From Nocardia vaccinii NBRC 15922 (lineage in GTDB: Bacteria > Actinomycetota > Actinomycetes > Mycobacteriales > Mycobacteriaceae): a stretch of DNA of 64,000 nucleotides. The DNA is taken from contig NZ_BDCC01000035.1 of the NCBI RefSeq assembly GCF_001613305.1, positions 186,001 to 250,000 on the forward strand, in the 5' to 3' direction. The notes under the pieces are model-generated. The model searched no databases, was not told where the DNA came from, and worked only from the letters and a program-made list of their open reading frames with translations. The stretch's first letter is position 1, and every line of letters starts with the position of its first letter. A program made the position numbers and the translations under genes. Of the stretch, positions 38,101-47,100 are shown in pieces.

Positions 38101-41100
38101 GTATCGCCGGATTCATCAAAACCGTTCTGGCGCTGGAGCATCGGGCCATACCGCCGAGCCTGCACTACACCGAGCCGAATCCGCTGTTCGATCTCGCGGC
38201 CAGCCCGTTCCGGGTCGCCACGGAGCTGACCGAATGGGACGAAACCCTGCCGGAGTCGGCCGCGGTGAGTTCCTTCGGCATCGGCGGTACGAACGCCCAC
38301 GTCATCCTCGGGCGTGCACCCCAGCGGGCGCCTCGTGCGCACGACCTCGAAAGTGCCTGTGTTCCGGAAGTTCTCACCCTCTCCGCCCGGTCCCCGGAGG
38401 CTCTCGGGCAGGCCGCCGAGCAGTTGGCGGGGCATCTGACGTCGAACCCGCAACTCCCCCTGGCCGACGTCGCACACACCCTGCGCGTCGGGCGCGAGGA
38501 CCACGACTACCGCGCCGCCGTCGTCGCTTCGGGAATCGGGGAAGCCCGCGACGCACTCGCCGCCGCAACGCCCGTAGCGGCCCGCGCCGGGCGTCCGGTC
38601 GTACTCGTACTGCCCGGCGGCGGCACCGCCTACCCGCGAATGGGTCTGGGGCTCTATCCATCCGAACCGGCATTCCGCGAGGTCATCGATGCCGCGGCCG
38701 CGATCGCCGAGCCGCTGACCGGCGTCGACCTGGTCGCCCATCTGCACGATCCGGAAGGGTTCGCCGAATCGGGCGATTCGGCGGTCGCCTTCGCGGGAAT
38801 CGTCGCCACCGAGATCGCGCTCGCGGCGACCCTGACCCGATACGGCGTCACGCCCGTCGCGCTGATCGGGCACAGTCTCGGCGAATACAGCGCGGCGTGC
38901 CTCGCGGGCGTGCTGAGTCTCGAGCACACGATCCGGGTGGTGGTCGAGCGCGCGCGACTGCTCGACCGCGCGGGTGGCGCCGCCACCAGTGTCCTGCTCG
39001 GCACCGAGGAACTCGTCGAATACCTCTCCGGGAACCTGAGTATCGCCACTGTCAACGGACCGCTGCACACGACGGTATCCGGCCCCGTCGACGAGATCGC
39101 CGCGCTGGAGGCGGCGTTGGAGGCCAAGGGCGTCGACGTCAACCGGCTGCCGCTGCCCGCGGTCCATTCGTCGCTGTTGGACCCCGAATTGCCCACGCTG
39201 GCAGCGGTTCTGGCGACAGTCTCGCTCAGCGCACCGCGAATTCCGTTGATCTCCAACGTCTCCGGCACCTGGCTGACCGCCGCCGAGGCCACCGATCCGG
39301 ATTACTGGCTGCGGCACACCCGCCGGACCGTGCGCTTCGCCGACGGTATCGACGCACTGGCGCAGGAATATTCGCCGCTGTTCGTCGAGGCCGGACCCGG
39401 GCGGGGCTTGACCCGGCTGATCGAACTGCAAGCGGGTAAGGACGCGGTCGCGCCACCGGCCATGCGGCACCGCCGCGACGAGAGCCAGGACCGGGTCGTC
39501 CTGCTGCAAGCGCTCGCCGGCATCTGGGCCGGGGGCGGCGCGGTGGATCTGGCACTCACCGGCTCTCCGGGCGCACGCAAGGTGACCCTGCCCGGGTATC
39601 CCTACCAGCGCCAACGTTTCTGGATCGATCCGCCCGCCCGGAGCGCGACGCGGCGATTCGACCTGTTCGGTTATCTCGATCGACGCGAATACGAACTGCG
39701 CCGGCGGATTCCGGTGGAACACGTCGAACAGGGGCTGGATTCGCGGCTGGAGGCACTGTGTGCGCTCTACGTCAGCCGGTTCCTGCGTGAAATCGGTTGT
39801 GCCACCGTGCCGGGCACGCTGATCGACCCGGCGGCGATCGCGGCGGAACACGAATTCGTCGCGCCCTACGAACGATTCTTCGACGCACTGCTGTCCCTGC
39901 TGCTCGCGGACGGCTACGCGGTCCGCGAGGGCGATCGCCTGCGCATCACCGACAAGCCGTGCGACGCGGGCGAACTCGACCGCGAACGATCCGCGCTGCT
40001 GACCCGCTATCCCGGCGCCGAGGAGGAACTCGCCTTTCTCGACTACTGCTCGGCTCGCTATCGCCAGGTGTGCACCGGTGAAATCGCCGGAACCGAGGTG
40101 ATGTTCGCCAACGGCTCGGATGATCGCTCGACCGATGTGGTCGACAAACGTCTCGCACACAGCGACGTCGCGATCTACACCCGACTGGTCGGCTCGGCGC
40201 TGCGCGAACTCGCCGCCGGTCGCGACCGGCCGCTGCGAATCCTGGAAGTCGGTGCGGGCCAGGGCTATCTGACCTGGGTGGTAGCCGAGGCGGTACACGG
40301 CGCCCCGGTCGAGTACACCTTCACCGACCTCGGGCGCTCGTTCGTCGTCGCCGCGCAGCGCCGGGCCCGGGAGCAGGGCTACGATTGGATGCGCTTCGGC
40401 GTCCTGGACGTCACCGCGGACGCCGAGGAGCAGGGCTTCACCGAGCCGTTCGACGTGGTGCTCGCGTTCAACGTGCTGCATGCGACCCCGGAGCTGGCCA
40501 CGACGGTGTCGAAGGTGCATTCGCTGCTCGCCCCCGGCGGCACCCTGATGCTGCTGGAATCCGCTCAGCAGCGCCGGGTTTCGATGCTGACCGCGGGTCT
40601 GTTCGAGGGTTGGTGGTACTTCACCGATTCGCTGCGCACCCATTCGCCGCTGGTCTCCCCGAGACAGTGGGCCGAATTGCTGCGCGGCGCGGGATTCACC
40701 GACGTGCGAGTGCAATCCGATGCCGATGCCTACGAGGGCGCGATCCCGGTGGACCACGCCCTGATCGTCGGCTCGCGCGGCCGCACCGACACCGTCGCCG
40801 ACACTTCGCGACCGGCCCCGGCCGGTCGCGGAATGTTCGGCGGCGGTTCGGCATTCAACGCTCGGCCCGCCCTGTCGGTGCCTTACCGCGAACCGGACGG
40901 ACCGTTACAGGGTCGCATCGCCGCGGCCTGGCAGGCGGTGCTGGGCATCGACAAGGTCGGCGCCGACGACGACTTCTTCGACCTCGGCGGCGAATCGTTG
41001 CTGGCGATGCAGCTGGTGACCAGCCTGCGAAAGGAGCTGGGCGTGAGCCTTTCGGTCAAACAGTTCTTCTCCTCGGGCAATCTGACCGTCGCCGGCCTGG

Positions 41101-41192
41101 CCGAACTGGTCGAACGCGCCCGTTCGGACAACGGCGCGGGCCAGGCGGCGGACGTGATCATCCCCAGCGCGCGACGTGCGGTGCGGTCATGA
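32145..41192 (+). CDS. NRPS-PKS synthetase 2: Cy-A-T-C-KS-AT-cMT-T
   Basis: A 3015-aa protein overlapping synthetase 1 (ATGA; GGAGGA upstream). The heterocyclization domain has D146, D151 and S154 of DxxxxDxxS. The A domain (about 525-1010) has pocket Asp D710; by-eye code D-M-F-N-F-G-V-L-W-K, related to Cys-type codes, so Cys, Ser or Thr. Carrier S1066. A condensation domain follows (H1331, H1332, D1336; HHIAFDN instead of DG) and runs straight into a KS with the full triad C1804, H1940, H1980. AT has S2244 (GHSLGEYS), probably malonyl-specific. A C-methyltransferase has GAGQGY at about 2703. Final carrier S2951. There is no KR or thioesterase. Confidence 0.92.
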   Translation: MTTERYKSFPLTDTQRAYLIGRGDFYPLGNVSTHAYLEYRCVLDPDRFATAWARVVDRHDMLRAVVDPRTATQRILTEVPDSGLALRDLRGLDESAAAAQLAAIRETMAHEVRACDRYPIFGMALSLLADAGRAHQVHARLHVGIDGLTLDYASWHVLLRDLSVFYDDPGATPPALTCSFRDYVLAAQEFTDPEDIVEANEYWARVLPDLPGPPQLPVRREPESVTHPRFDRLDDCLDASTWSRLQAGATEHGLTASGLMVAAFAQVVAHWSATPRFTLNVPRMGRNELLDGVQDVAGEFATFTLVDIDASEREPFADFAFRAQRRMWEALEHGAISGTELLRRLGELHGVEHGPVLMPVVLTSTLAFSKGDSALVRALEPVCHITSTPQVYLDVQLEERLGDLYINWDYVRDVLQPGVIEAMFTAWSALLRNLANDENHWRSTDPIGLDPVVLDTTSTNDVRARRDSDSTSLGGTHPNDGQAGRGADHLRRTGQVPDRAVREEFSSLIEDSELAHNDFLEQVRARPDAPAVRGADGREFSYAQLHARAAAIAWWLREVSPEPDASEPIVAIVMAKSPEQIAAAVGVLCAGMAYLPIDPELPAASIAALLDRAHPIALLTDTATERVLPDSAPPTVAVDRLASSPRLGLPRTATTAHSLAYLLPTSGSTGEPKLVAVEHGGVVNCLRATARTFGLGPADRSLAVTALHHDMSLFDVFGVLGAGGCVVVPDATRRTDPEHWLTLMSEHGVTLWNSVPAMMRMLLDYHRENPAAARGAVPLRMSFLGGDWFPLELAADYRAVFAAAELVSVGGPTETTLWNIWHRVGDPADYEDWISVPYGKPIPGARYHLLDERGFECPDWVVGEMCCSGIGVAREYLGDPELTAARFVRHPGTGERLYRTGDLGRRRPDGTLEFIGRRDSQVQLRGRRVEPSAVEAALRGHPAVEHAVVTAVPQTPGPGHRALIAHVVSDADERTLRAHLLDRIAGYLVPSRILVLDALPLTAGGKVDRASLTARGQAALSESTTENRDRAADSALTTVIATAWADVLGLDQVGPHQNFFALGGDSLSATRILARLRRELTGCQVSARAVLAGIDVETCARELRAHAGPAIERAAHRALEDRPAPEICATPAIADDTPASDTGPLSAAQLRMWFAERLAPGRAANHLAVTIRFDDALDPDALCAALSDVVARHGVLRTVYRVDANGSPTQHVLEWPLDSVHNRAVRPVDAARAEATQPFDAMDTAGTDRTTRLRAADALRPGGRGNPDPSAHPRADAVQPFEVVRISAPDPLAHARTEALRPFELGTELPIRAGLARDETAGGWMLWITLHHIAFDNNCWDILFGDLSAAYRARRDGEITMTAPAGRYLDYALAEADGSRDAEYIAGREYWRSRALRARPGSPLPPRGGRRAVRELTAPDREAITETARMQGISDTTVLMAAAAMTIGRRTGRDTVVLAVPVIDRGAPGAESVLGNFGNLVLVDIDLAAPDPLAETAAKSIEAYAHQRVPFDVVVADQRAARPGDTGPLFDAVFSARGELAGELALDGVRATLTPLDLGTARFDLVLESVDSGGGRRLGVVADRGRYRAEDAESLLGEFHAAVLSLTTARKEVQMTGTNAFEELPGRPEADAIAVIGMDGRFPGASDLAAFWDNLVEGREGAREFTLAQFLAAGGTEAEFADPALVRVASTVDGIDQFDADFFGYRPSEAELIDPQQRLFLECCHQALEQAGQVPGRFDGRIGVYAGSSQSRYFLENVYPHVMDQANSMAALPATSGSSPGGIATRVAYKLGLTGPAMSVQTACSTSLVAIHVACQDLLNYQCDVALAGGASLNPNPHQGYQAIADGPLSPDGRCRAFDAGANGMFPGDGVGVVVLKRLADALADGDPIRAVIKGSAVNNDGNRKAGYGAPSAPGQVEVILAAQAAAGTTPEDIGYVEAHGTGTPVGDPIELRALDDAFRTGTDRTGYCLLGSVKTNLGHLDAAAGIAGFIKTVLALEHRAIPPSLHYTEPNPLFDLAASPFRVATELTEWDETLPESAAVSSFGIGGTNAHVILGRAPQRAPRAHDLESACVPEVLTLSARSPEALGQAAEQLAGHLTSNPQLPLADVAHTLRVGREDHDYRAAVVASGIGEARDALAAATPVAARAGRPVVLVLPGGGTAYPRMGLGLYPSEPAFREVIDAAAAIAEPLTGVDLVAHLHDPEGFAESGDSAVAFAGIVATEIALAATLTRYGVTPVALIGHSLGEYSAACLAGVLSLEHTIRVVVERARLLDRAGGAATSVLLGTEELVEYLSGNLSIATVNGPLHTTVSGPVDEIAALEAALEAKGVDVNRLPLPAVHSSLLDPELPTLAAVLATVSLSAPRIPLISNVSGTWLTAAEATDPDYWLRHTRRTVRFADGIDALAQEYSPLFVEAGPGRGLTRLIELQAGKDAVAPPAMRHRRDESQDRVVLLQALAGIWAGGGAVDLALTGSPGARKVTLPGYPYQRQRFWIDPPARSATRRFDLFGYLDRREYELRRRIPVEHVEQGLDSRLEALCALYVSRFLREIGCATVPGTLIDPAAIAAEHEFVAPYERFFDALLSLLLADGYAVREGDRLRITDKPCDAGELDRERSALLTRYPGAEEELAFLDYCSARYRQVCTGEIAGTEVMFANGSDDRSTDVVDKRLAHSDVAIYTRLVGSALRELAAGRDRPLRILEVGAGQGYLTWVVAEAVHGAPVEYTFTDLGRSFVVAAQRRAREQGYDWMRFGVLDVTADAEEQGFTEPFDVVLAFNVLHATPELATTVSKVHSLLAPGGTLMLLESAQQRRVSMLTAGLFEGWWYFTDSLRTHSPLVSPRQWAELLRGAGFTDVRVQSDADAYEGAIPVDHALIVGSRGRTDTVADTSRPAPAGRGMFGGGSAFNARPALSVPYREPDGPLQGRIAAAWQAVLGIDKVGADDDFFDLGGESLLAMQLVTSLRKELGVSLSVKQFFSSGNLTVAGLAELVERARSDNGAGQAADVIIPSARRAVRS
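35835..36056 (+). repeat. Three degenerate repeats inside the second condensation domain of synthetase 2
   Basis: RAEATQPFD, RADAVQPFE and RTEALRPFE occur at about 35835, 35965 and 36030 (residues about 1231-1304). Only the last is in the normal family position before the receptor-side strand; the two extra copies form an insertion of about 70 residues. It looks like tandem duplication with drift. Confidence 0.75.
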
Positions 41193-44100
41193 GCGAGCCC
41201 CTGAACTTCCCCGCCTCCTTCGCCCAGCAACGAATGTGGTTCCTGCACCGGCTCGATCCCGGGGACCCGTCCTATCACGTGCCGCTGCTGCTGCGGATTC
41301 GTGGTCCGCTCGACGCCGACGCGCTGGCCGGAGCGTTCGAGGATGTGATCGACCGCCAGGAGCAGCTGCGCACCTCGTTCGCCGAAGTGGACGGCGAACT
41401 CCAGCAGCGGGTGCATTCGCGCGGCCGGTTCGAACTGGCACGGCACCGCGTCGAGGCGAGCGATGCGGCCGATGCCGAACTGGTCCACCGGCCCGCCGTA
41501 GCCGAGGTACTGCGCGGCCTCATCGACGTGCCGTTCGACCTGGGCCAACCGGGTGCGTTGCGAGCGGTGTTGCTCGACCTCGGCGGCGAGGACCGGTTGC
41601 TGGCTATCGTGGTGCATCACATCGTCGTCGACGGCTTATCGCTGAAGATTCTGCTCGGCGAACTCGACGCGTTCTACCGGGCACGCCTGGCCGATACCCC
41701 GATTACGCTGCCTCCCTTGGATATTCAGTACGCCGATTATTCCGAATGGCAGCATGGCCGGGCCGATCGGGCCGCACTCGATGCGGAGCTGGCGCACTGG
41801 CGCGGCCTGTTCCCGCACGGACTCGCCGATTCGACCGTGCCGACCGACCGGCCGCGCTCGACAACGCGCACCTCGAGTGGGGCGCGGCACGAATTCGATC
41901 TCGACGCCACGGTCGCCGACGCCGCGCGCCGGCTCGCCCGCGGCGACGGCGCGACGCTGTACATGGTGCTGCTGGCCGCGTGGGCCGCGACCGTCTCGCG
42001 GGCCGGCGGCGGCTGCGACAACGTGACCGCCGCAACCCTTCTGGCCAATCGCGACAATCCCCAGATCGTCGATCTGATCGGCCTGTTCGTCAACACGCTG
42101 CCCATCCCGGTCGATCTGAGCGGGCAGCCGACCTTCCGCGCCCTGCTGTCCCGCGTGCGCGCGGCGACCATGGACGTATTCGCCCACCAGGACGCGCCCG
42201 TCGAGCAGATCGTGCCGGCCCTGCGGCGGAGGCAGGACACCGGCGAGGTGACGTTCCCCCTGCTGTTCGCATTGCAGAACTTCGCCGATGCGCGCGTCCG
42301 CTTCGCCGGCCTCGACGTGGTGCGCATCGACGAGGACGAACGCTCGACCCGGTTCGAGCTGGAACTGCACGTCTGGGAACGCCCCGACCGACTGCACGCG
42401 GCCCTCGTCTACAGCACCGACCTGTTCGACGCCGACACCGCCGACCGGCTGGCCCGCGCCTTCACCATGCTCTTACGAAGTGGTTGTGCCGCACCGGATC
42501 TCGAGATCGATCGGCTCGCCCTGCCCGCCGAGTCGGTACGCACCGCACACCCGGTGGATCGAGAACCCCTGCCGGACCTGTCCTTCGGCCCCTACAGCAC
42601 TGCGGTAGAGCGCTACGAGAGCGTGCTGCACGAGGCTGGTGTGCGTCCCGGCGATGTAGTCGCGACCGCCGGGACCCCACGCTCCAGCGACGTCCTGATC
42701 GCCGCACTCGCCACCCTGGGCCGAGGCGGCGTATGGCTGCCGCTGGACCCCCGTGACTCGGATATCGCACTGGCACAGGAAATCTCCGCGGTCGACCGTC
42801 GGCACCGGGCCGGCAACCGGTTCACCGTCGGCTTCCGGGCACCGGGAGCCCGGCGCCTGCCCGCACCCAGCGACACCGCATTCGGACTCGACACCACTCA
42901 CACCGCCGTGCTCGACGGCATCGAACCCATCCCGAATGCAGCCGATGCCCCAGCGGCTCGCGTCGATCCGGCCCCCGACATGCCCGCGGTCCTCGCGACC
43001 GCGCCGGGCGGCCGGGTGTTGCTGAACCGCGCGACCGTGGACGCACAGGTGCGGACCATGCGGAAGTGGTTCCCCGGCGATTCGAGGAAGTCGGTATGGC
43101 TCGGCGACGCCGCGCATGCGACGGATATACTGTGGGCAGCAAGCGAATTCGGCCGGATCAACGACACGGCGACCCCGGGCGACGCGGATGTGGCGCTGGG
43201 CGCCGGCGCAGAACTGTCCGGCTTCGAGGGCACCGCCATCGTCGTCGGCGAGTCCGTGGCCGCACCCGTCCACACGCACACCGTCTACGGCGACGAGGCC
43301 CGCGGCTGGTACCTGCGGGTCGATGCCGATGCGAGCGCGAGCAGCCCCGCCGAGGTGACCGTGCGGGACCACTTCGGCGCGGTGGTGCCGCACGGCTTCC
43401 GGGGCGCGATTCACATCGACGACCTGCCGACCGGGTTGCGCGGCAGCCTCACCCGCACTCGGCTGCGCATCGACACCGACCGCGCCGACACCACCGTCTG
43501 GACCGGGTGCGCGCCGGTGCTCGCCGCCCGGGTGCGCGAGGCCCTGCTCAGCCTGCCGCAGCTGCGCGAGGCCGCCGTGCTGGATCGCGCCGATGCCGCG
43601 GGCTTGCGCGAAACCGTCGCCTACGTCTCGCGGAACACGGCCATCGATGGGCGGGCGGTACTGCGTCTGCTCGACGAGCGCGTGCCGCGTGCGCTGGTCC
43701 CGAATGCCGTGGTCACCCTCCCCGGCGCACTGCCGCTCGACGCGCAGGGGTGCGTCGATATCGCTGCACTGCAACGCCTTCCTGTCCTCGATGCGGTGGA
43801 AACCGAACGCATCACCGCCGCGGCCACCGCGGCCGGGGCCGCCACCGCGACCACCGGCAAACCGCCCGCGCCGCCCCTGCGCCGCATGGCGGTCCCGGCC
43901 ACGGCACCGGCGACGACCGGTGCGGGCGTCACCGGAACCGGCCCCGCGCTGTCCGACGGCGGCCCCCAACCCGAACCGCGCTGGACGTCCCTGGGCGCGG
44001 CGTTGGCGGCCGCCGCCGGTGGCGCCGGCAGCATCCGTCACCTGCGCGCGACAGGCTCCGAGACCGTGTCCAGTTATGGCGAATTGCTCTCGCGGGCAAC

Positions 44101-47100
44101 CGCTCTGGCGACGGCCCTGCGCGACGGCGGCAGCCGGACCGGCGACCCGCTGCTCCTGCAGTCCCGCGATACCGAGGATTTTCTGGTCGGCGTATGGGCA
44201 TGCCTGCTGGCGGGCCTGGTCGCCGCACCCGTCGCCGCACCCGTCGACTACGCCGTGCCGAGTCCGGCGCGCGACCGGTTCCTGCGCGTCTGGCAGAGTT
44301 CGGGAAAGCCGGTCGTGCTGGCCGGGCGCGAGGAGTACGACGCGTTGCGCGCCTGGCGCACCCCGGATGGGGAAGCGCTGCGCGCCATTGGAATCGAGGC
44401 GTTCTCGCGCGGCCCCGCCGATCCGGCCACCCACCGGTCAGCACAGCTGCCCGACCTCGGCCCCGACGACGTGGCCCTGCTGATGTTCACTTCCGGCAGC
44501 ACGGGCGCACCCAAGGGCGTGGAACTGACGCACGGCAATATTCTCCGGCGCGGCGAATCCCTGCGCACCGTCGAGGATTTCAGCGGCGCCTACGTCTCGT
44601 TCAACTGGATGCCGCTGGACCACGTCGGCGGCGTGGTCATGTGGCATCTGCGCGACGTCTACCACGGCGTCGATCAGATCCACGCCCCGACCGACTGGAT
44701 CCTCGCCGATCCGCTGCGCTGGCTCGACTGCGTGGATCGCTACCGGGTGACGAGCACGTGGGCGCCGAACTTCGCGTTCGGGCTGGTCAGCGAGGCCGTC
44801 GGCGCGGCTCCGGAACGCAGCTGGGATCTTTCCGCACTGCGCATGACACTGAACGCCGGAGAAGCCATCGCACCCGAGGTCGCGGCCGAATTCCTGGACG
44901 CGCTGGCCCCGCACGGCCTCGCCGCCGACACCATGGTTCCGGTCTGGGGTATGTCCGAAACCTGCTCCGGCGTGGTGTATTCGCCGCGATTCCGCAGCGC
45001 GGTCTCCCGCTCGGACACCTTCGCACATCTCGGCGCGCCGATTCCGGGATGCCGGATCCGGATCGTGAACGACGCGGATCAAGTGCTCACCACCGGCGAG
45101 GTGGGGCGGCTGCAGGTATCCGGAGCCACCGTAACCCGCGGTTATCGCGATCTGCCACAGCAGAATTCGGCCTCCTTCGACGCGGAGGGCTGGTTCGACA
45201 CCGGCGATCTGGGGCGCATCGACGATCTCGGCAGCCTGCAGATCACCGGCCGGGCGAAGGATGTCGTCATCATCAACGGCGTCAATTACCCGTGCCATGA
45301 GATCGAAGCCGCGGTCGATCGCCTGGCCTGCACCCTGACCTCCTGGTCCGCCGCATGTGCGGTCCAGCAGGACGGCGAGGAACAACTGATCGTGTTCTGC
45401 CGCCTCGCGGAACCGGGTGATGTGGCGTCGGCGGTATCGGCGATCCGGGCCGCCGTCGTCGCGACAGTCGGCGTTTCCCCCGCCGTGGTCCTGCCGCTGC
45501 CCGAAGGCGTGATCACCAAGACCGAAATCGGCAAGATCCAGCGTTCGGCGCTGCGCGAACGTTACGAACGCGGCGAATTCGCCGACCGCACAGCCGATCT
45601 CGTCACCGTAGGCGTCGCGGCCGGGGATGCGGGCACCGTCGCCGACCACTTCTTCGACCTGACCTGGGCGCCCCGGCGACTCGAAGCCGATGCGCCGCCG
45701 GACTCCGGCACGGTGATCACCGTCGGCACTCTCGAGGGCGCTCCTCCCGAGGTGGTCACCGTCGACGACACCGCCTCGCCCGCAAAGGTATTGGAAGCCC
45801 TGGCCACCGCGCTGGTCGATCGCCCTTCCGGCGCCGTGGTGACCGTGGTGACCAAGTCGGCCTTCGCCGTCGACACGGCCGCCGATCCCCTGCACGCCGC
45901 CTGCGCCGCGCTGGTGGAAACCGCCCGTGCCGAGCTGGAGCGGTTGCGCATCCGCCACATCGACTCCGCCGCATCGGTCGACCCCGAGCGGCTCGCACGC
46001 GAGATCATGAGCGGCACAGGCGATCCGGTGGTCGCGCTGCGCGATACCCGCTATGTTCCGCGGCTGCGCCGCAGCACGACCCCGCTGGATGCCGAACCGC
46101 CCGCACCGGGCGATTTCTATCTGGTCAGCGGTGGTCGAGGCGGTGTCGGCGCACTGGTCACCGCCCATCTGCGACGCCGCTACGGGTTGCGCCTGCTGGT
46201 TATCGGCCGCTCCGAAGCCCCCGCCGATTCGGACGGAATCCGGCACGCCGTCCTCGATCCGACCGATGCCACGGCCCTGCGGGAATGCGTCGAGGCCGCG
46301 GAAACCCGGTTCGGACGACGCCTGGACGGCATCGTCCATCTCGCCGGACATTTCGCCGAACGTCCGCTGGCCGAGTCGACGGCCGATGATTTCGACGCCG
46401 CACTCACCGCCAAGACCTCGGTCGCCGAAACGCTGATGCGCCTTGGTGATTCGCGGCCCGAGCTGCGGTGGATCGGATTCTCCTCGGTCAATGCCGTATT
46501 CGGCGCGGCACACGCCGCCGCGTATGCGGCGGCCAATGCCCATCTCGACGCGCTCACCGGGCAATTCCGCGCACGAGGGCATCGCGCGCAATCCATCGCC
46601 TGGTCGAGCTGGCACGGCGTCGGCCTGAACCGCGCCGGCACGCTGAGCGATCTCGGCCGCGCCAACGGCTATCGCGCCCTGGATCCGGCCGAGGCGCTGG
46701 CCTCACTGGATCTGTGCCTGCGACGCGACACACCGTATCCACTCGTCGGACTGGATCCCCGGGGAGCGCGCGTCGCCGGATTGCTCGCCGTTCCCGAAGC
46801 GACGACGACCGATCTGGTGCTGCGCCTCGACGCGGCCTCACGCGACCGGGTGATCGGCGCTCTCGGCACGGTGCGCGACCGTTTCGGTGTGCCGGTCCGG
46901 ATCGAGGCGGCCACCGGCGCGGTCGGCGATGCCCATGCCGCTTCGGACACCGGGGGGCTGGACGCCACGATCGCCTCGGTGTTCGGTGCGGCGCTACACG
47001 TTGGCGAATTCGGAATCCACGACAGTTTCTTCGATCTGGGCGGCACGTCGATCAGTGCGATCCGCGCCCACGCACTGCTGGAAGACCGCCTGGGACAACG

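Noticed and set aside
37458..40757. 1099-aa open frame antisense to synthetase 2
   Set aside because: Long antisense frames such as this and those at 8140-10740, 21910-23742 and 12910-14835 arise from third-position GC. They are Arg/Gly/His-rich, lack ribosome sites and overlap well-supported genes.
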